A stretch of 64,000 nucleotides of DNA from positions 372,001 to 436,000 of the forward strand of contig JACKLK010000002.1 of assembly GCA_024236015.1 (NCBI GenBank), given 5' to 3'. The position numbers and the translations under genes are program-made. The notes below the pieces were generated by a model. The model was not told where the DNA came from, ran no database searches, and saw only the letters and a program-made list of their open reading frames with translations. This DNA is from Rhodoferax sp. (GTDB lineage: Bacteria > Pseudomonadota > Gammaproteobacteria > Burkholderiales > Burkholderiaceae_C). Of the stretch, positions 7,228 to 15,662 are shown in pieces (position 1 is the first letter of the stretch; each line of letters opens with the position of its first letter).

Positions 7228-9831
7228 ATGCCTGCCATGGCATCCGCGGGGGGGCCAGAAGCCCGAGACGCCGCCGCGCGCGCGGCAGACCCGGTGCCGC
7301 ATGCCTATTGGAGCCATTCGGCGCCCGACCTGCTTGCCTGCCTGCGCACCTCCGAACAGGGGCTGGATACCGACCAGGCCGTCGAGCGTCTGGCTCGGTT
7401 CGGTCCGAACGCCGTCGTCGAACGCCGCGATACCGCCGCCGTGCTGCTGCTGGTGCGCCAGTTCGCCAGCCCGCTGGTGCTGATCCTGGTGTTCGGTGCC
7501 GGAGTCTCTTTCCTGGTGCGCGACTGGATGGATGGCGGCATCATCCTGGCGATCGTGCTGGGCAGTTCCCTGCTCGGCTTTGCGCAGGAATACCGCGCGT
7601 CGGCCGCAGTGGCCGCACTGCGCCAGCGCCTGGCCCTGCGGGTGCGGGTGCGCCGCGACGCCGCGGTGCAGCAGCTTGGCGCGCAGGCGCTGGTACCCGG
7701 CGACGTGATCGAGTTGGCGGCCGGCAACCTGGTGCCGGCCGATGGCCTGATCCTGCAGGCGCGCGATTTCCTGGTGACCGAGGCGAGCCTGACCGGCGAA
7801 TCGATGCCGGTCGAGAAGCAGCCGGGCGTGGTTGGCGCCGACGCCACGCTGGCGCAACGTACGAACTGTGCGTTCATGGGCACATCGGTGCGCAGCGGCA
7901 CGGCGACCGTGCTGGTGGTACGCACCGGGCGTGCCACCGCATTCGGCGATGTCGCCGCGCGTCTTCGCCAGCAACCGGACGAGACCGAATTCACGCGCGG
8001 CGTGCGACAGTTCGGCTACCTGCTGGTGCAGGTCATGCTCGTCATGGTGTTCTTCGTGCTGGTCGTCAACCAGCTGCTGGGGCGTCCGCCGATCGAGTCG
8101 CTGCTGTTTGCCGTCGCGCTGGCGGTGGGCATCTCGCCCGAACTGCTTCCGGCCATTGTCAGCGTCACGCTGGCCCGGGGGGCGCGTGTAATGGCCGCCA
8201 GCGGGGTCATCGTGCGCAGGCTCGACGCGATCGAGAACCTGGGCAGCATGGATGTCCTGTGCACGGACAAGACAGGCACGCTGACCACCGGCGTGATGGC
8301 GCTCGACGGCGCCGTGGATGTCGAGGGTGCACCTTCGGCGCGCGTGATGCGCCTGGCCTATCTCAATGCGGCCTTCGAGACCGGCATCGAGAATCCGCTG
8401 GACGCGGCGCTGGTGGCCGCCGGCACGCGCGCGGGCCTGGACCAGGCGGGCTGCAGCAAGATCGACGAGATTCCGTACGACTTCATGCGCAAGCGGCTGA
8501 GCATCGTGCTGGCCGAGTCCGGTGATGCCGGCGCACACCGGATCATCATGAAGGGCGCTTTCGCCCAGGTGCTCGAGTGCTGCAGCACGCTGGCGGGTCC
8601 GCAGGGCCCCATCGCGCTGAACATGAAACGCCGCGCCGCGCTGGCGTCGTTTTTCCAGGACCGGGGAGAGCAGGGCTATCGGGTGCTGGCGCTGGCCAGC
8701 CGGCACCGGCCGGCGCAGCTGGCACAGGCGGCCTACGGCCGCGACGACGAAACCGACATGGTGTTCGAGGGTTTCCTGCTGTTCTCCGATCCGCCCAAGG
8801 CGCAGGCGGCGCAGGCGGTGCGCGACCTGCAGGCGCACGGCGTGGCGGTCAAGGTGATCACCGGCGACAACCGGTTCGTGGCCGCGCACGTGGCCGGCAC
8901 CATCGGCCTGGACGCGGCGTCGATGCTGACCGGCCAGGCCATCGCGGCCATGCGCGACGAGTCCTTGTGGCATCTGGCGGAGCGCACCACGCTGTTTGCC
9001 GAGGTCGACCCGCAGCAGAAGGAGCGCATCGTGCGCGCGCTGCAGCACACGGGTCACGCGGTGGGTTACCTGGGCGACGGCATCAACGATGCGCCGGCGT
9101 TGCATGCCGCCGATGTCGGCATCTCGATCGACCAGGCGGTGGACGTGGCCCGGGAAAGTGCCGACGTGGTGTTGCTTCGCCCCGATCTGGACGTGTTGCG
9201 GCGCGGCGTCGAGGATGGACGCCGGACCTTCGCCAACACGCTCAAGTACATCTCGATCACGACCAGCGCGAACTTCGGCAACATGGTCAGCATGGCCCTG
9301 GCCACGCCGCTGCTGCCGTTCCTGCCGCTGGCGGCCAAGCAGATCCTGCTCAACAACTTCCTGTCGGACCTGCCGGCGATCACGATCTCGACCGACAACG
9401 TGGATGCCGATCGAATCGCTCGGCCCCAGCGCTGGGACGTGGCGGTCTTGCGCCGCTACATGCTGGTGTTCGGCCTGATCAGCACGCTGTTCGACCTGCT
9501 GGCGTTCCTTGTGCTGCTGCGGGTGTTCCATGCCAGCGAATCGACGTTCCAGACGGCGTGGTTCACGGTGTCGTTGCTGACCGAGCTGGCAGTGTTGCTG
9601 GTGCTGCGTACCCGGGTGGCGGCCCTGCGCAGCCGGCCGAGCCGCTTGCTGTTGTGGAGTTCCGGCGCGGTGGCGGCGCTGGCCCTGGCGCTGCCGTTCG
9701 TGCCGGCCCTGGCCGTGCCGTTCGGCTTCGTCGTGTTGCCGTTGCCGGTGCTCGGCGCCGTGCTGGCGATCGTCGGCGGGTATGTGCTGCTGACCGAATG
9801 GGCGAAGAAGCGATTCTGGGCCCGCCACTGA
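7228..9831 (+). CDS. MgtA-like magnesium-translocating P-type ATPase (P3B)
   Basis: An 867-residue P-type ATPase. The actuator domain carries SLTGES (T189-S192), and the phosphorylation loop MDVLCTDKTGTLT places the phosphorylated Asp at D347. The nucleotide domain has a KGA motif and the hinge reads GDGINDAPAL. The MDVLCTDKTGTLT variant, IPYDFMRKRLS, and the C-terminal SANFGNMVSMALATP and RWDV segments are those of MgtA/MgtB P3B pumps, which import Mg2+ across the inner membrane; they do not fit Ca2+, Cu+ or Zn2+ pumps, since no N-terminal metal domain or CPC is present. About ten membrane helices are expected. No mgtA-type leader is evident in the 76 bases upstream, and coupling to a stress protein behind an FNR-like box is more suggestive of oxygen control. 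A second in-frame ATG at 7237 is an alternative start. Confidence 0.9.
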   Translation: MPAMASAGGPEARDAAARAADPVPHAYWSHSAPDLLACLRTSEQGLDTDQAVERLARFGPNAVVERRDTAAVLLLVRQFASPLVLILVFGAGVSFLVRDWMDGGIILAIVLGSSLLGFAQEYRASAAVAALRQRLALRVRVRRDAAVQQLGAQALVPGDVIELAAGNLVPADGLILQARDFLVTEASLTGESMPVEKQPGVVGADATLAQRTNCAFMGTSVRSGTATVLVVRTGRATAFGDVAARLRQQPDETEFTRGVRQFGYLLVQVMLVMVFFVLVVNQLLGRPPIESLLFAVALAVGISPELLPAIVSVTLARGARVMAASGVIVRRLDAIENLGSMDVLCTDKTGTLTTGVMALDGAVDVEGAPSARVMRLAYLNAAFETGIENPLDAALVAAGTRAGLDQAGCSKIDEIPYDFMRKRLSIVLAESGDAGAHRIIMKGAFAQVLECCSTLAGPQGPIALNMKRRAALASFFQDRGEQGYRVLALASRHRPAQLAQAAYGRDDETDMVFEGFLLFSDPPKAQAAQAVRDLQAHGVAVKVITGDNRFVAAHVAGTIGLDAASMLTGQAIAAMRDESLWHLAERTTLFAEVDPQQKERIVRALQHTGHAVGYLGDGINDAPALHAADVGISIDQAVDVARESADVVLLRPDLDVLRRGVEDGRRTFANTLKYISITTSANFGNMVSMALATPLLPFLPLAAKQILLNNFLSDLPAITISTDNVDADRIARPQRWDVAVLRRYMLVFGLISTLFDLLAFLVLLRVFHASESTFQTAWFTVSLLTELAVLLVLRTRVAALRSRPSRLLLWSSGAVAALALALPFVPALAVPFGFVVLPLPVLGAVLAIVGGYVLLTEWAKKRFWARH

Positions 9832-9850
9832 GCCCCGGCTGCAGCCGCCG

Positions 9851-10624
9851 TCAGCGCGCGAGCGCGCGTTGCACGGCCTCGAAGAACGCCTGCGGCTTGT
9901 CCGCGTGGACCCAGTGCGCGGCACCGTCGATGACCTCGATCTCGATGCGCGGGAACATGGGCCGGAACGACTGCGTGTTGCCGCCGGGCACGTAGTCCGA
10001 CAAGGCGCCGGCAATCGCCGCGGTCGGCTTGTCGAAGACCCGCTCTTGCAGTTCGGCGGGAAAACCGGTCAGGTCCAGCATCGACGCGGAGATCGCCGCC
10101 AGGTTGATGCGCCAGTCGAAATGGTCGTTGCGCGGCACCAGGTTCTGCACCAGGAACGGTGCGACGCTGGCATCGGGCAGCAGCGCCTGCAGCTGGCGCT
10201 GCACCTCGCCGCGGCTGGCCGCGGCCATCAGGTCGATGCCGCGCATGGCCTGGGCGTAGCTGCTCAGCGAGTCATGGTAGGAGCGCGGCGCGATGTCGAC
10301 CACCACCAGCCGCTCGACCCGATCGGGAAACGCCAGTGCCAGTGCCATCGCGGTCTTGCCGCCCATGCTGTGGCCCATGACGGTGACGGCGCCCAGGTCG
10401 TGTTGTTCGATGTAGTGCCGCACGTCGTCCGCCATCTCGGTGTAGGTCATCGTGTCGGCCCATGGCGAGGCGCCGTGGTTGCGCAGGTCCAGCGCATGCA
10501 CGGCATGCCGGTCGGCCAGCTTGCGCGCCATGCTGCGCCAGTTGGTTGCCGAGCCGAACAGGCCGTGCAGGATCAGCAGCGGCGGGCCGTTGCCGGTGAT
10601 GTCCGATGCGAGGGTCAGTGCCAT
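9851..10624 (-). CDS. Alpha/beta hydrolase, YbfF-type esterase
   Basis: A 257-residue alpha/beta hydrolase. The oxyanion-loop motif LLILHGLFGSATNWR is followed by the nucleophile elbow GHSMGGKTAM, an acid residue in the DYVPGG region and the catalytic His in GAAHWVHADKP near the C-terminus. The HGLFGS start and GHSMGG elbow are typical of the YbfF acyl-CoA esterase/haloalkane-dehalogenase-like group. The substrate is unknown. It lies 29 bases downstream of rsmI on the same strand and probably shares its transcript. It converges with the P-type ATPase with only 19 bases between the stop codons. Confidence 0.88.
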   Translation of the reverse strand: MALTLASDITGNGPPLLILHGLFGSATNWRSMARKLADRHAVHALDLRNHGASPWADTMTYTEMADDVRHYIEQHDLGAVTVMGHSMGGKTAMALALAFPDRVERLVVVDIAPRSYHDSLSSYAQAMRGIDLMAAASRGEVQRQLQALLPDASVAPFLVQNLVPRNDHFDWRINLAAISASMLDLTGFPAELQERVFDKPTAAIAGALSDYVPGGNTQSFRPMFPRIEIEVIDGAAHWVHADKPQAFFEAVQRALAR

Positions 10625-10653
10625 GCGGCGAGCCTACCAGATGCGGTTCGTGT

Positions 10654-11586
10654 TCAGGCCGGGCCGGCAGCGTCGTCGCCGGTGTGTGCGCGCAATGCGA
10701 GGGCTGCCTCGTAGAGCCGGTTGCGCGGCGCACCGGTGATCTCGACCGCCAGCCGCACCGCGCTCTTGAGCGGCAGTTCGGCCAGCAGCAGCCGCAGCAC
10801 GCGTTCGCTGTCGTCGGCGTGTTCCACCATCGGCTGGCCATGCAGCACCAGCACGAATTCGCCCCGGCTGCGGTGGCTGTCGGCCGCCAGCCAGGGGGCG
10901 AACTGTGCCGCGGGCACGGTCACGATCTGCTCGAACTGCTTGGTCAACTCGCGTCCGATCGTCAGCGGGCGTTCGCCCAGCGGCGCCAGTGCCTGGGCCA
11001 GTGCGGCAATGCGGTGCGGTGCCTCGAGCAACACGACGGGCCGGGGCTCGCGGGCCAGGGCTGCGACCCGCGTGGCGCGGTCTCCTGCCTTGGACGGCAG
11101 GAAACCGGCGAACACGAAACCATCGTCGCCGGCGGGTGCCTCCAGCCCGGCGACGCTGAGGGCCGCAGTGACGCTGCTGGCGCCGGGGATCGGCACCACC
11201 GGCAGGCCCTGGGCCGCCAGCGCCGCCACCAGCCGCGCGCCCGGGTCGCTGATGCCGGGCGTGCCGGCGTCGCTGACATAGGCCACGCGTTGTCCCTGGC
11301 GCAGGCGCTGCACCACCTGGTCGGTCGCCTCGCGCTCGTTGTGCTGGTGCAGTGCGAGCAGCTGCGCCGCCGGCCGGTCGATGCCGTAGGCGCGCAACAG
11401 CGACTGGGTGTGGCGGGTGTCTTCGCAGGCCACGGTGTCCACCATTTGCAGGACATGCAGCGCCCGCAGGCCGATATCGGCCAGGTTTCCGATCGGTGTT
11501 GCGACAAGATACAGGCTGGCCTGCGGATAGTTTTGCGAGCCTGCCGCGTCGCGTGCAGCCGTCAGGGCCGTGGCATAGGTGGTCAT
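10654..11586 (-). CDS. rsmI: 16S rRNA (cytidine(1402)-2'-O)-methyltransferase
   Basis: A 310-residue member of the tetrapyrrole methylase fold, RsmI branch, which methylates the 2'-OH of C1402 in the decoding centre using S-adenosylmethionine. Diagnostic motifs are YLVATPIGNLADI, CEDTRHTQSLL, VSDAGTPGISDPG, PGASSVTAALS and FAGFLPSK. No alternative start lies between the first codon and the first conserved strand, so the ATG at 11586 is well supported. That places it only two bases from the divergent yraN ATG. The rsmI / yraN-diaA-dolP neighbourhood matches the E. coli yraL / yraM-yraN-diaA-yraP region. Confidence 0.96.
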   Translation of the reverse strand: MTTYATALTAARDAAGSQNYPQASLYLVATPIGNLADIGLRALHVLQMVDTVACEDTRHTQSLLRAYGIDRPAAQLLALHQHNEREATDQVVQRLRQGQRVAYVSDAGTPGISDPGARLVAALAAQGLPVVPIPGASSVTAALSVAGLEAPAGDDGFVFAGFLPSKAGDRATRVAALAREPRPVVLLEAPHRIAALAQALAPLGERPLTIGRELTKQFEQIVTVPAAQFAPWLAADSHRSRGEFVLVLHGQPMVEHADDSERVLRLLLAELPLKSAVRLAVEITGAPRNRLYEAALALRAHTGDDAAGPA

Positions 11587-11588
11587 CG

Positions 11589-11987
11589 ATGGGTATTTTC
11601 GGGGTCAAGGCGGCGCCAGCGGGCGGCAACCGCAACAACAAGCACGCGGGCGACGCGTTCGAGGACATCGCCCTGCGCCACCTGCAGCATGCCGGCCTGC
11701 GCCTGGAGACGCGCAATTATCGGACGCCGGGGCGCGGCGGCGGCGAAATCGACCTGGTCATGCGCGAGCCGGACGGCACCCTGGTGTTCGTCGAGGTGCG
11801 CGCCCGCAGCGGCCTGACGCACGGGGGTGCCGCGGCCAGCGTCGGTGCCGGCAAGCAGCGGCGCATCGTGTTCGCGGCGCGGCATTACCTGTCGCGCAGC
11901 CGGTCTCCGCCACCGTGCCGGTTCGACGTCGTGGCCATCGACGGCCATGGCCTGACCTGGCTGCGCGCGGCCTTCGACGCGGCCTGA
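11589..11987 (+). CDS. yraN: YraN family (UPF0102) nuclease-fold protein
   Basis: A 132-residue UPF0102 protein. The core GDAFEDIALRHLQHAGL and GGGEIDLVMREP, then LVFVEVRAR, outline a PD-(D/E)XK nuclease fold with the Asp of EID and the Glu of VEV; the usual Lys/Arg position is Arg here. Function is not established; a link to DNA processing or recombination has been proposed. The start ATG is two bases from the divergent rsmI start, so both ribosome sites lie inside the opposite gene. It is followed after 53 bases by diaA. The lpoA gene that precedes yraN in E. coli is absent. Confidence 0.9.
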   Translation: MGIFGVKAAPAGGNRNNKHAGDAFEDIALRHLQHAGLRLETRNYRTPGRGGGEIDLVMREPDGTLVFVEVRARSGLTHGGAAASVGAGKQRRIVFAARHYLSRSRSPPPCRFDVVAIDGHGLTWLRAAFDAA

Positions 11988-12040
11988 GGCCAGGCCCTTG
12001 CGCGACGCGGAACTGCGGAGCGGCAGGTATCATCCCGGCC

Positions 12041-12640
12041 ATGCTAGAGCAGCGCATCGAACAGCATTTCATCGACAGTGCCGACCTGAAATACCAGACG
12101 GCGCAGATCCTGAGCAAGCCGATCGCGGCGGCGGTGCAGGCCTTGCTGGTGTGCGTGACCAGCGGCGGCAAGGTGCTGGCCTGCGGCAACGGCGGTTGCG
12201 CGGCGCTGGCGCAGCATTTCGCCGCCAGTTTCGTGGGGCGTTTCGAACGTGAACGCCCGGAGCTGGCCGCACTGGCGCTGGCCGCGGACAGCGCCGTGTT
12301 GACCGGTGCCGCCAACGAGCAGGGTTTTGCCGGCGTGTTCGGACGCCAGGTGCGTGCGCTGGGCGGCCCCGGCGACGTGTTGCTGGTGATGTCGGTGGAC
12401 GGGAATTGTTCCAATCTGCAACAGGCGATCACGGCGGCACACGAGCGTGAGATGGTGGTCATCGGGCTGTCCGGCCATGGCGGAGGCACCATGGGCCAGA
12501 TCATGCGTGACACCGACATACATGTCGACGTGCCGCATGAACGAACTGCGCGCATACTGGAGATTCTGATGCTGGTGTTGCACTGCCTGTGCGATGCCGT
12601 CGATGCCCAACTGCTGGGCGAACAAGAGGAAACACGTTGA
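12041..12640 (+). CDS. diaA: DiaA-type SIS domain protein (DnaA initiator-associating)
   Basis: A 199-residue SIS-domain protein matching DiaA/GmhA-type isomerases along its length: LEQRIEQHFIDSADLKYQTA at the N-terminus, the phosphosugar loop ACGNGGCAALAQHFAASF, FERERPEL, and a C-terminal helix ending LHCLCDAVDAQLL. In E. coli DiaA binds DnaA and promotes orderly initiation at oriC. Where DiaA has Ser-Ala-Ala in the loop this protein has Cys-Ala-Ala, and the second loop reads SVDGNCSN rather than the usual STRGNS, so sugar-phosphate isomerase activity is unlikely and a structural role fits. Its TGA overlaps the dolP ATG by one base, indicating coupling. Confidence 0.88.
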   Translation: MLEQRIEQHFIDSADLKYQTAQILSKPIAAAVQALLVCVTSGGKVLACGNGGCAALAQHFAASFVGRFERERPELAALALAADSAVLTGAANEQGFAGVFGRQVRALGGPGDVLLVMSVDGNCSNLQQAITAAHEREMVVIGLSGHGGGTMGQIMRDTDIHVDVPHERTARILEILMLVLHCLCDAVDAQLLGEQEETR

Positions 12641-13269
12641 TGAACAAGAATTCTGCAATCAAGTTGTGTGCAACCGTGGTCTGTGCGGCCAGCCTGGGCG
12701 GTTTGCTCAGCGCCTGCGTGCCGCTGATCGTCGGTGGTGCCGCCGTCGGTGGCGCGCTGGTGGCAACCGACCGGCGCACGTCCGGGGCCCAGCTCGAGGA
12801 CGAAGGCATCGAGCTGCGCTCCATCGGCCGCATCAACGAGAACCTGGGCTCGCGCGTGCATGTGAACGTCACCAGCTACAACCGCCAGGTGCTGCTGACC
12901 GGCGAGGTGCCCAGTGCGTCGGACAAGCAGCTGGTCGAGCAGATCGTGTCGCGGGTCGAGAACGTGCGCTCCGTGGCCAACGAGCTCGCGGTGCTGGGCG
13001 CGTCGTCGTTGACGCAACGCTCGTCCGACGCGCTGATCACGGGCAAGGTCAAGGCCGCGATGGTTGATACCAAGGACTTGTTCGCCAACGCCTTCAAGGT
13101 CGTGACCGAGCGCGGCGTCGTCTACCTGATGGGCCGTGTCACGCAGCGCGAAGCCGATCGCGCGACCGAGATAGCGCGCAGCACCGGCGGCGTGCAGAAG
13201 GTGGTGCGGCTGCTGGAGATCATCTCCGAGGAAGAATTGCAGCGTACGCTGCCGGCGCCCCAGTCCTGA
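12640..13269 (+). CDS. dolP: Dual BON-domain outer-membrane lipoprotein DolP/YraP
   Basis: A 209-residue lipoprotein. The signal peptide ends in the lipobox LLSAC, so Cys26 should be lipidated. Two BON domains follow (about residues 58-125 and 135-205), each with the VTSYNRQVLLTGEV or VTERGVVYLMGRV strand-turn pattern. The family maintains outer-membrane integrity and supports BAM-dependent assembly in E. coli. It is the last gene of the yraN-diaA-dolP unit and overlaps the diaA stop by one base. A small hairpin at 13276-13290 directly follows the stop codon. Confidence 0.92.
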   Translation: MNKNSAIKLCATVVCAASLGGLLSACVPLIVGGAAVGGALVATDRRTSGAQLEDEGIELRSIGRINENLGSRVHVNVTSYNRQVLLTGEVPSASDKQLVEQIVSRVENVRSVANELAVLGASSLTQRSSDALITGKVKAAMVDTKDLFANAFKVVTERGVVYLMGRVTQREADRATEIARSTGGVQKVVRLLEIISEEELQRTLPAPQS

Positions 13270-13275
13270 TCGCGG

Positions 13276-13290
13276 AAGCCCGACGGGCTT
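13276..13290. terminator. Short hairpin after dolP, possible terminator
   Basis: AAGCCC, loop GAC, GGGCTT: a perfect 6-bp stem starting 7 bases after the dolP stop, followed by TCATCC without a clear T-run. It could be a weak intrinsic terminator or a transcript-stabilising stem. Confidence 0.4.
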
Positions 13291-13378
13291 TCATCCCCGT
13301 CGTCGGCGGCGCGCCACCCACCGTGCATGAAAGCCCAATCGGCCGCGGAGCAGGCCCGTCCAGGGGCCGCCGCGCACG

Positions 13379-13445
13379 GCCGCTCCGAAGCGGCTGGCCC
13401 GCCCCCCAGTGGGGGGTTCGGCCGGTTTACACGCAGTGAAACCGG
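13379..13445. repeat. Cluster of three hairpins between convergent genes
   Basis: Three consecutive perfect inverted repeats lie between the ends of dolP and the dehydrogenase gene. They are GCCGCT/AGCGGC (13379-13394), CCCCCC/GGGGGG with loop AGT (13402-13416), and CCGGTTT/AAACCGG with a 10-base loop (13422-13445). The arrangement resembles intergenic REP-type elements and could act as a bidirectional terminator. No gene is seen in 13270-13462. Confidence 0.5.
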
Positions 13446-13462
13446 ACAGACGGGGGGCGTCC

Positions 13463-14404
13463 CTACCTGATCCGCTTGATCAGGCTGGACGTATCCCAGC
13501 GCGAGCCGCCGAGCTGCTGCACGTCGGCATAGAACTGGTCGACCAATGCGGTGACCGGCAGCCGCGCGCCGTTGCGCCGCGCTTCGTCGAGCACCAGGCC
13601 CAGGTCCTTGCGCATCCAGTCGACGGCGAATCCGAAATCGAACTGGTCGGCCACCATGGTCTTGCCGCGGTTGTCCATCTGCCAGCTCTGCGCCGCGCCC
13701 TTGCCGATCACGTCCAGCACCTGTTCCATGTCCAGTCCGGCGCGTTGGCCGAAGGCGATGCCTTCGGCCAGGCCCTGGACCAGCCCGGCGATGCAGATCT
13801 GGTTGACCATCTTGGCCAGCTGCCCGGCGCCGCTGTCGCCCAGCAGCGTGATCGCGCGGGAAAATGCCTGGGCCACCGGTGCGATGGCATCGAACGCGGC
13901 CTGGTCGCCGCCGCACATGACGGTCAGCATGCCGTTCTGCGCGCCGGCCTGGCCGCCTGATACCGGCGCGTCGATGAAGGCCACGCCCTGCTGCGCGGCA
14001 GCCGCGGACAACTCGCGCGCGACGCTGGCCGATGCGGTGGTGTGGTCGACGAAGATGGCGCCCTTGCGCATGCCCGACAAGGCGCCGCCGGCCGCGCGGG
14101 TGCCGTCGCCCTGGTCGGCGCCGAGCACGACGGCGCGCAGGTCGTCGTCATTGCCGACGCAGCAGAACACGATGTCGCAATCGCGCGCCGCCTCCTGGGG
14201 CGTGGGCGCGCTGCCGGCGCCGGCCGCATCGCCGAACGCGTCGCACCAGGCCTTGGCCTTGGCCGGGTTGCGGTTGTACACGGTCACCTGGTGGCCGGCG
14301 CGCGCGAGATGGCCGGCCATCGGATAACCCATGACACCCAGTCCCAGGAAGGCGACGGAGCGGCGGGTGGTTTCGGAGTAGGTCTTGGTGTTGATGTTGG
14401 ACAT
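13463..14404 (-). CDS. 3-hydroxyisobutyrate dehydrogenase family oxidoreductase
   Basis: A 313-residue beta-hydroxyacid dehydrogenase. Residues about 17-35 are the Rossmann motif FLGLGVMGYPMAGHLARAGH, and residues near 130 carry the substrate-loop signature DAPVSGGQAGA. The catalytic Lys is in GQLAKMVNQ, and an all-helical C-terminal domain holds GMDxxQVL-like and KDLGLVLDEA segments. Family members oxidise 3-hydroxyisobutyrate (valine pathway) or reduce tartronate semialdehyde or succinic semialdehyde; the sequence alone does not choose. The cofactor-loop residue after the second strand is Asn-Arg (YNRNP), which fits NADP(H) more than NAD(H). The first 15 residues are a non-conserved extension. 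It stands alone, 100 bases upstream of the pilU stop. Confidence 0.92.
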   Translation of the reverse strand: MSNINTKTYSETTRRSVAFLGLGVMGYPMAGHLARAGHQVTVYNRNPAKAKAWCDAFGDAAGAGSAPTPQEAARDCDIVFCCVGNDDDLRAVVLGADQGDGTRAAGGALSGMRKGAIFVDHTTASASVARELSAAAAQQGVAFIDAPVSGGQAGAQNGMLTVMCGGDQAAFDAIAPVAQAFSRAITLLGDSGAGQLAKMVNQICIAGLVQGLAEGIAFGQRAGLDMEQVLDVIGKGAAQSWQMDNRGKTMVADQFDFGFAVDWMRKDLGLVLDEARRNGARLPVTALVDQFYADVQQLGGSRWDTSSLIKRIR

Positions 14405-14504
14405 GGATGAATCGATGTGAATCGGGTTGGCGAAGGGGTGGGAACGCCGCGCCGGGCACCACGCGCCCGGGCGTGGACATCCCCCGTGGCGGCGCCGCGC
14501 AGCC

Positions 14505-15641
14505 CTAGACGATGGCGAAGTTCTCGGTACCGGCGCTCAGGTCCTGCGTCTTGCCGCGTTGGCTGTTGAGCTTGATCTGCAGGCGCAGGTCATTGAGCGA
14601 ATCGGCGTTGCGCAGGGCGTCCTCGTACGAGATCTCGTTGTTCTCGTAGGCGTCGAACAAGGCCTGGTCGAAGGTCTGCATGCCCAGGTTGCGGCTTTTC
14701 TTCATGATCTCCTTGATCTCGGACACGTCGCCCTTGAAGATCAGGTCGGAGATCAGCGGCGTGTTGAGCATCACCTCGACCGCCGCGATGCGGCCCTTGC
14801 CGTCCTGCTTGGGAATCAGCCGTTGCGATACCAGGGCCTTGAGGTTCAGCGAGAGGTCCATCAGCAACTGCGAACGGCGCTCCTCCGGGAAGAAGTTGAT
14901 GATCCGGTCCAGCGCCTGGTTGGCGCTGTTCGCGTGCAGCGTGGCCAGGCACAGGTGGCCGGTCTCGGCGAACGCGACCGCGTGTTCCATGGTCTCGCGG
15001 TCGCGGATCTCGCCCATCAGGATGACGTCGGGCGCCTGGCGCAAGGTGTTCTTGAGCGCGACCTCCCAGCTGTCGGTGTCCAGGCCCACCTCGCGCTGGG
15101 TCACGACGCAGTTCTTGTGCATGTGCACGAACTCGACCGGATCCTCGATCGTGATGATGTGGCCCTGGGTCTTCTCGTTGCGCCAGTCCACCATGGCCGC
15201 GAGCGTCGTCGACTTGCCCGAGCCGGTGGCCCCGACCAGGATGCACAGGCCGCGCTTGGCCGTGACGATTTCCTTGAGCACCTGCGGCACGCCCAGGCCA
15301 TCGATGGTGGGCAGCGCGGCCGGAATGGTCCGCATCACCATGCCGACCTTGCCCTGCTGGATGAAGGCGTTCACCCGGAACCGTCCGACGCCAGGCGGGG
15401 AGATCGCGAAGTTGCACTCCTTGGTGCGTTCGAACTCGGCGATCTGCTTGTCGTTCATCACCGAACGGGCCAGCGCACGGGTGTGGTCGCCGTTGAGCGG
15501 CTGGGGCGACACCTTGGTGACCTTGCCGTCGACCTTGATGGCGGGAGGGAAGTCGCCGGTGATGAAAAGGTCACTGCCGTTGCGGCTGATCATCAGCCGC
15601 AGCAGGTCCGTGATGAATTTGGTGGCCTGGTCGCGTTCCAT
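14505..15641 (-). CDS. pilU: Type IV pilus retraction ATPase PilU
   Basis: A 378-residue secretion ATPase of the PilT/PilU group. Walker A reads GATGSGKSTT, the Asp box and Walker B region include TIEDPVEFVH and ILMGEIRDRETMEH, and the His box is ATLHANSANQAL. The AIRNLIRE motif of PilT is missing, and the C-terminal region LISDLIFKGDVSEIKEIMKK followed by an extended tail is typical of PilU. The protein cooperates with PilT to retract pili from the cytoplasmic side of the inner-membrane platform. It is the last gene of pilT / cNMP-binding / pilU, 21 bases after the middle gene. Confidence 0.94.
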   Translation of the reverse strand: MERDQATKFITDLLRLMISRNGSDLFITGDFPPAIKVDGKVTKVSPQPLNGDHTRALARSVMNDKQIAEFERTKECNFAISPPGVGRFRVNAFIQQGKVGMVMRTIPAALPTIDGLGVPQVLKEIVTAKRGLCILVGATGSGKSTTLAAMVDWRNEKTQGHIITIEDPVEFVHMHKNCVVTQREVGLDTDSWEVALKNTLRQAPDVILMGEIRDRETMEHAVAFAETGHLCLATLHANSANQALDRIINFFPEERRSQLLMDLSLNLKALVSQRLIPKQDGKGRIAAVEVMLNTPLISDLIFKGDVSEIKEIMKKSRNLGMQTFDQALFDAYENNEISYEDALRNADSLNDLRLQIKLNSQRGKTQDLSAGTENFAIV

Positions 15642-15662
15642 GTCGTGCTTTCTCCCTGGATG

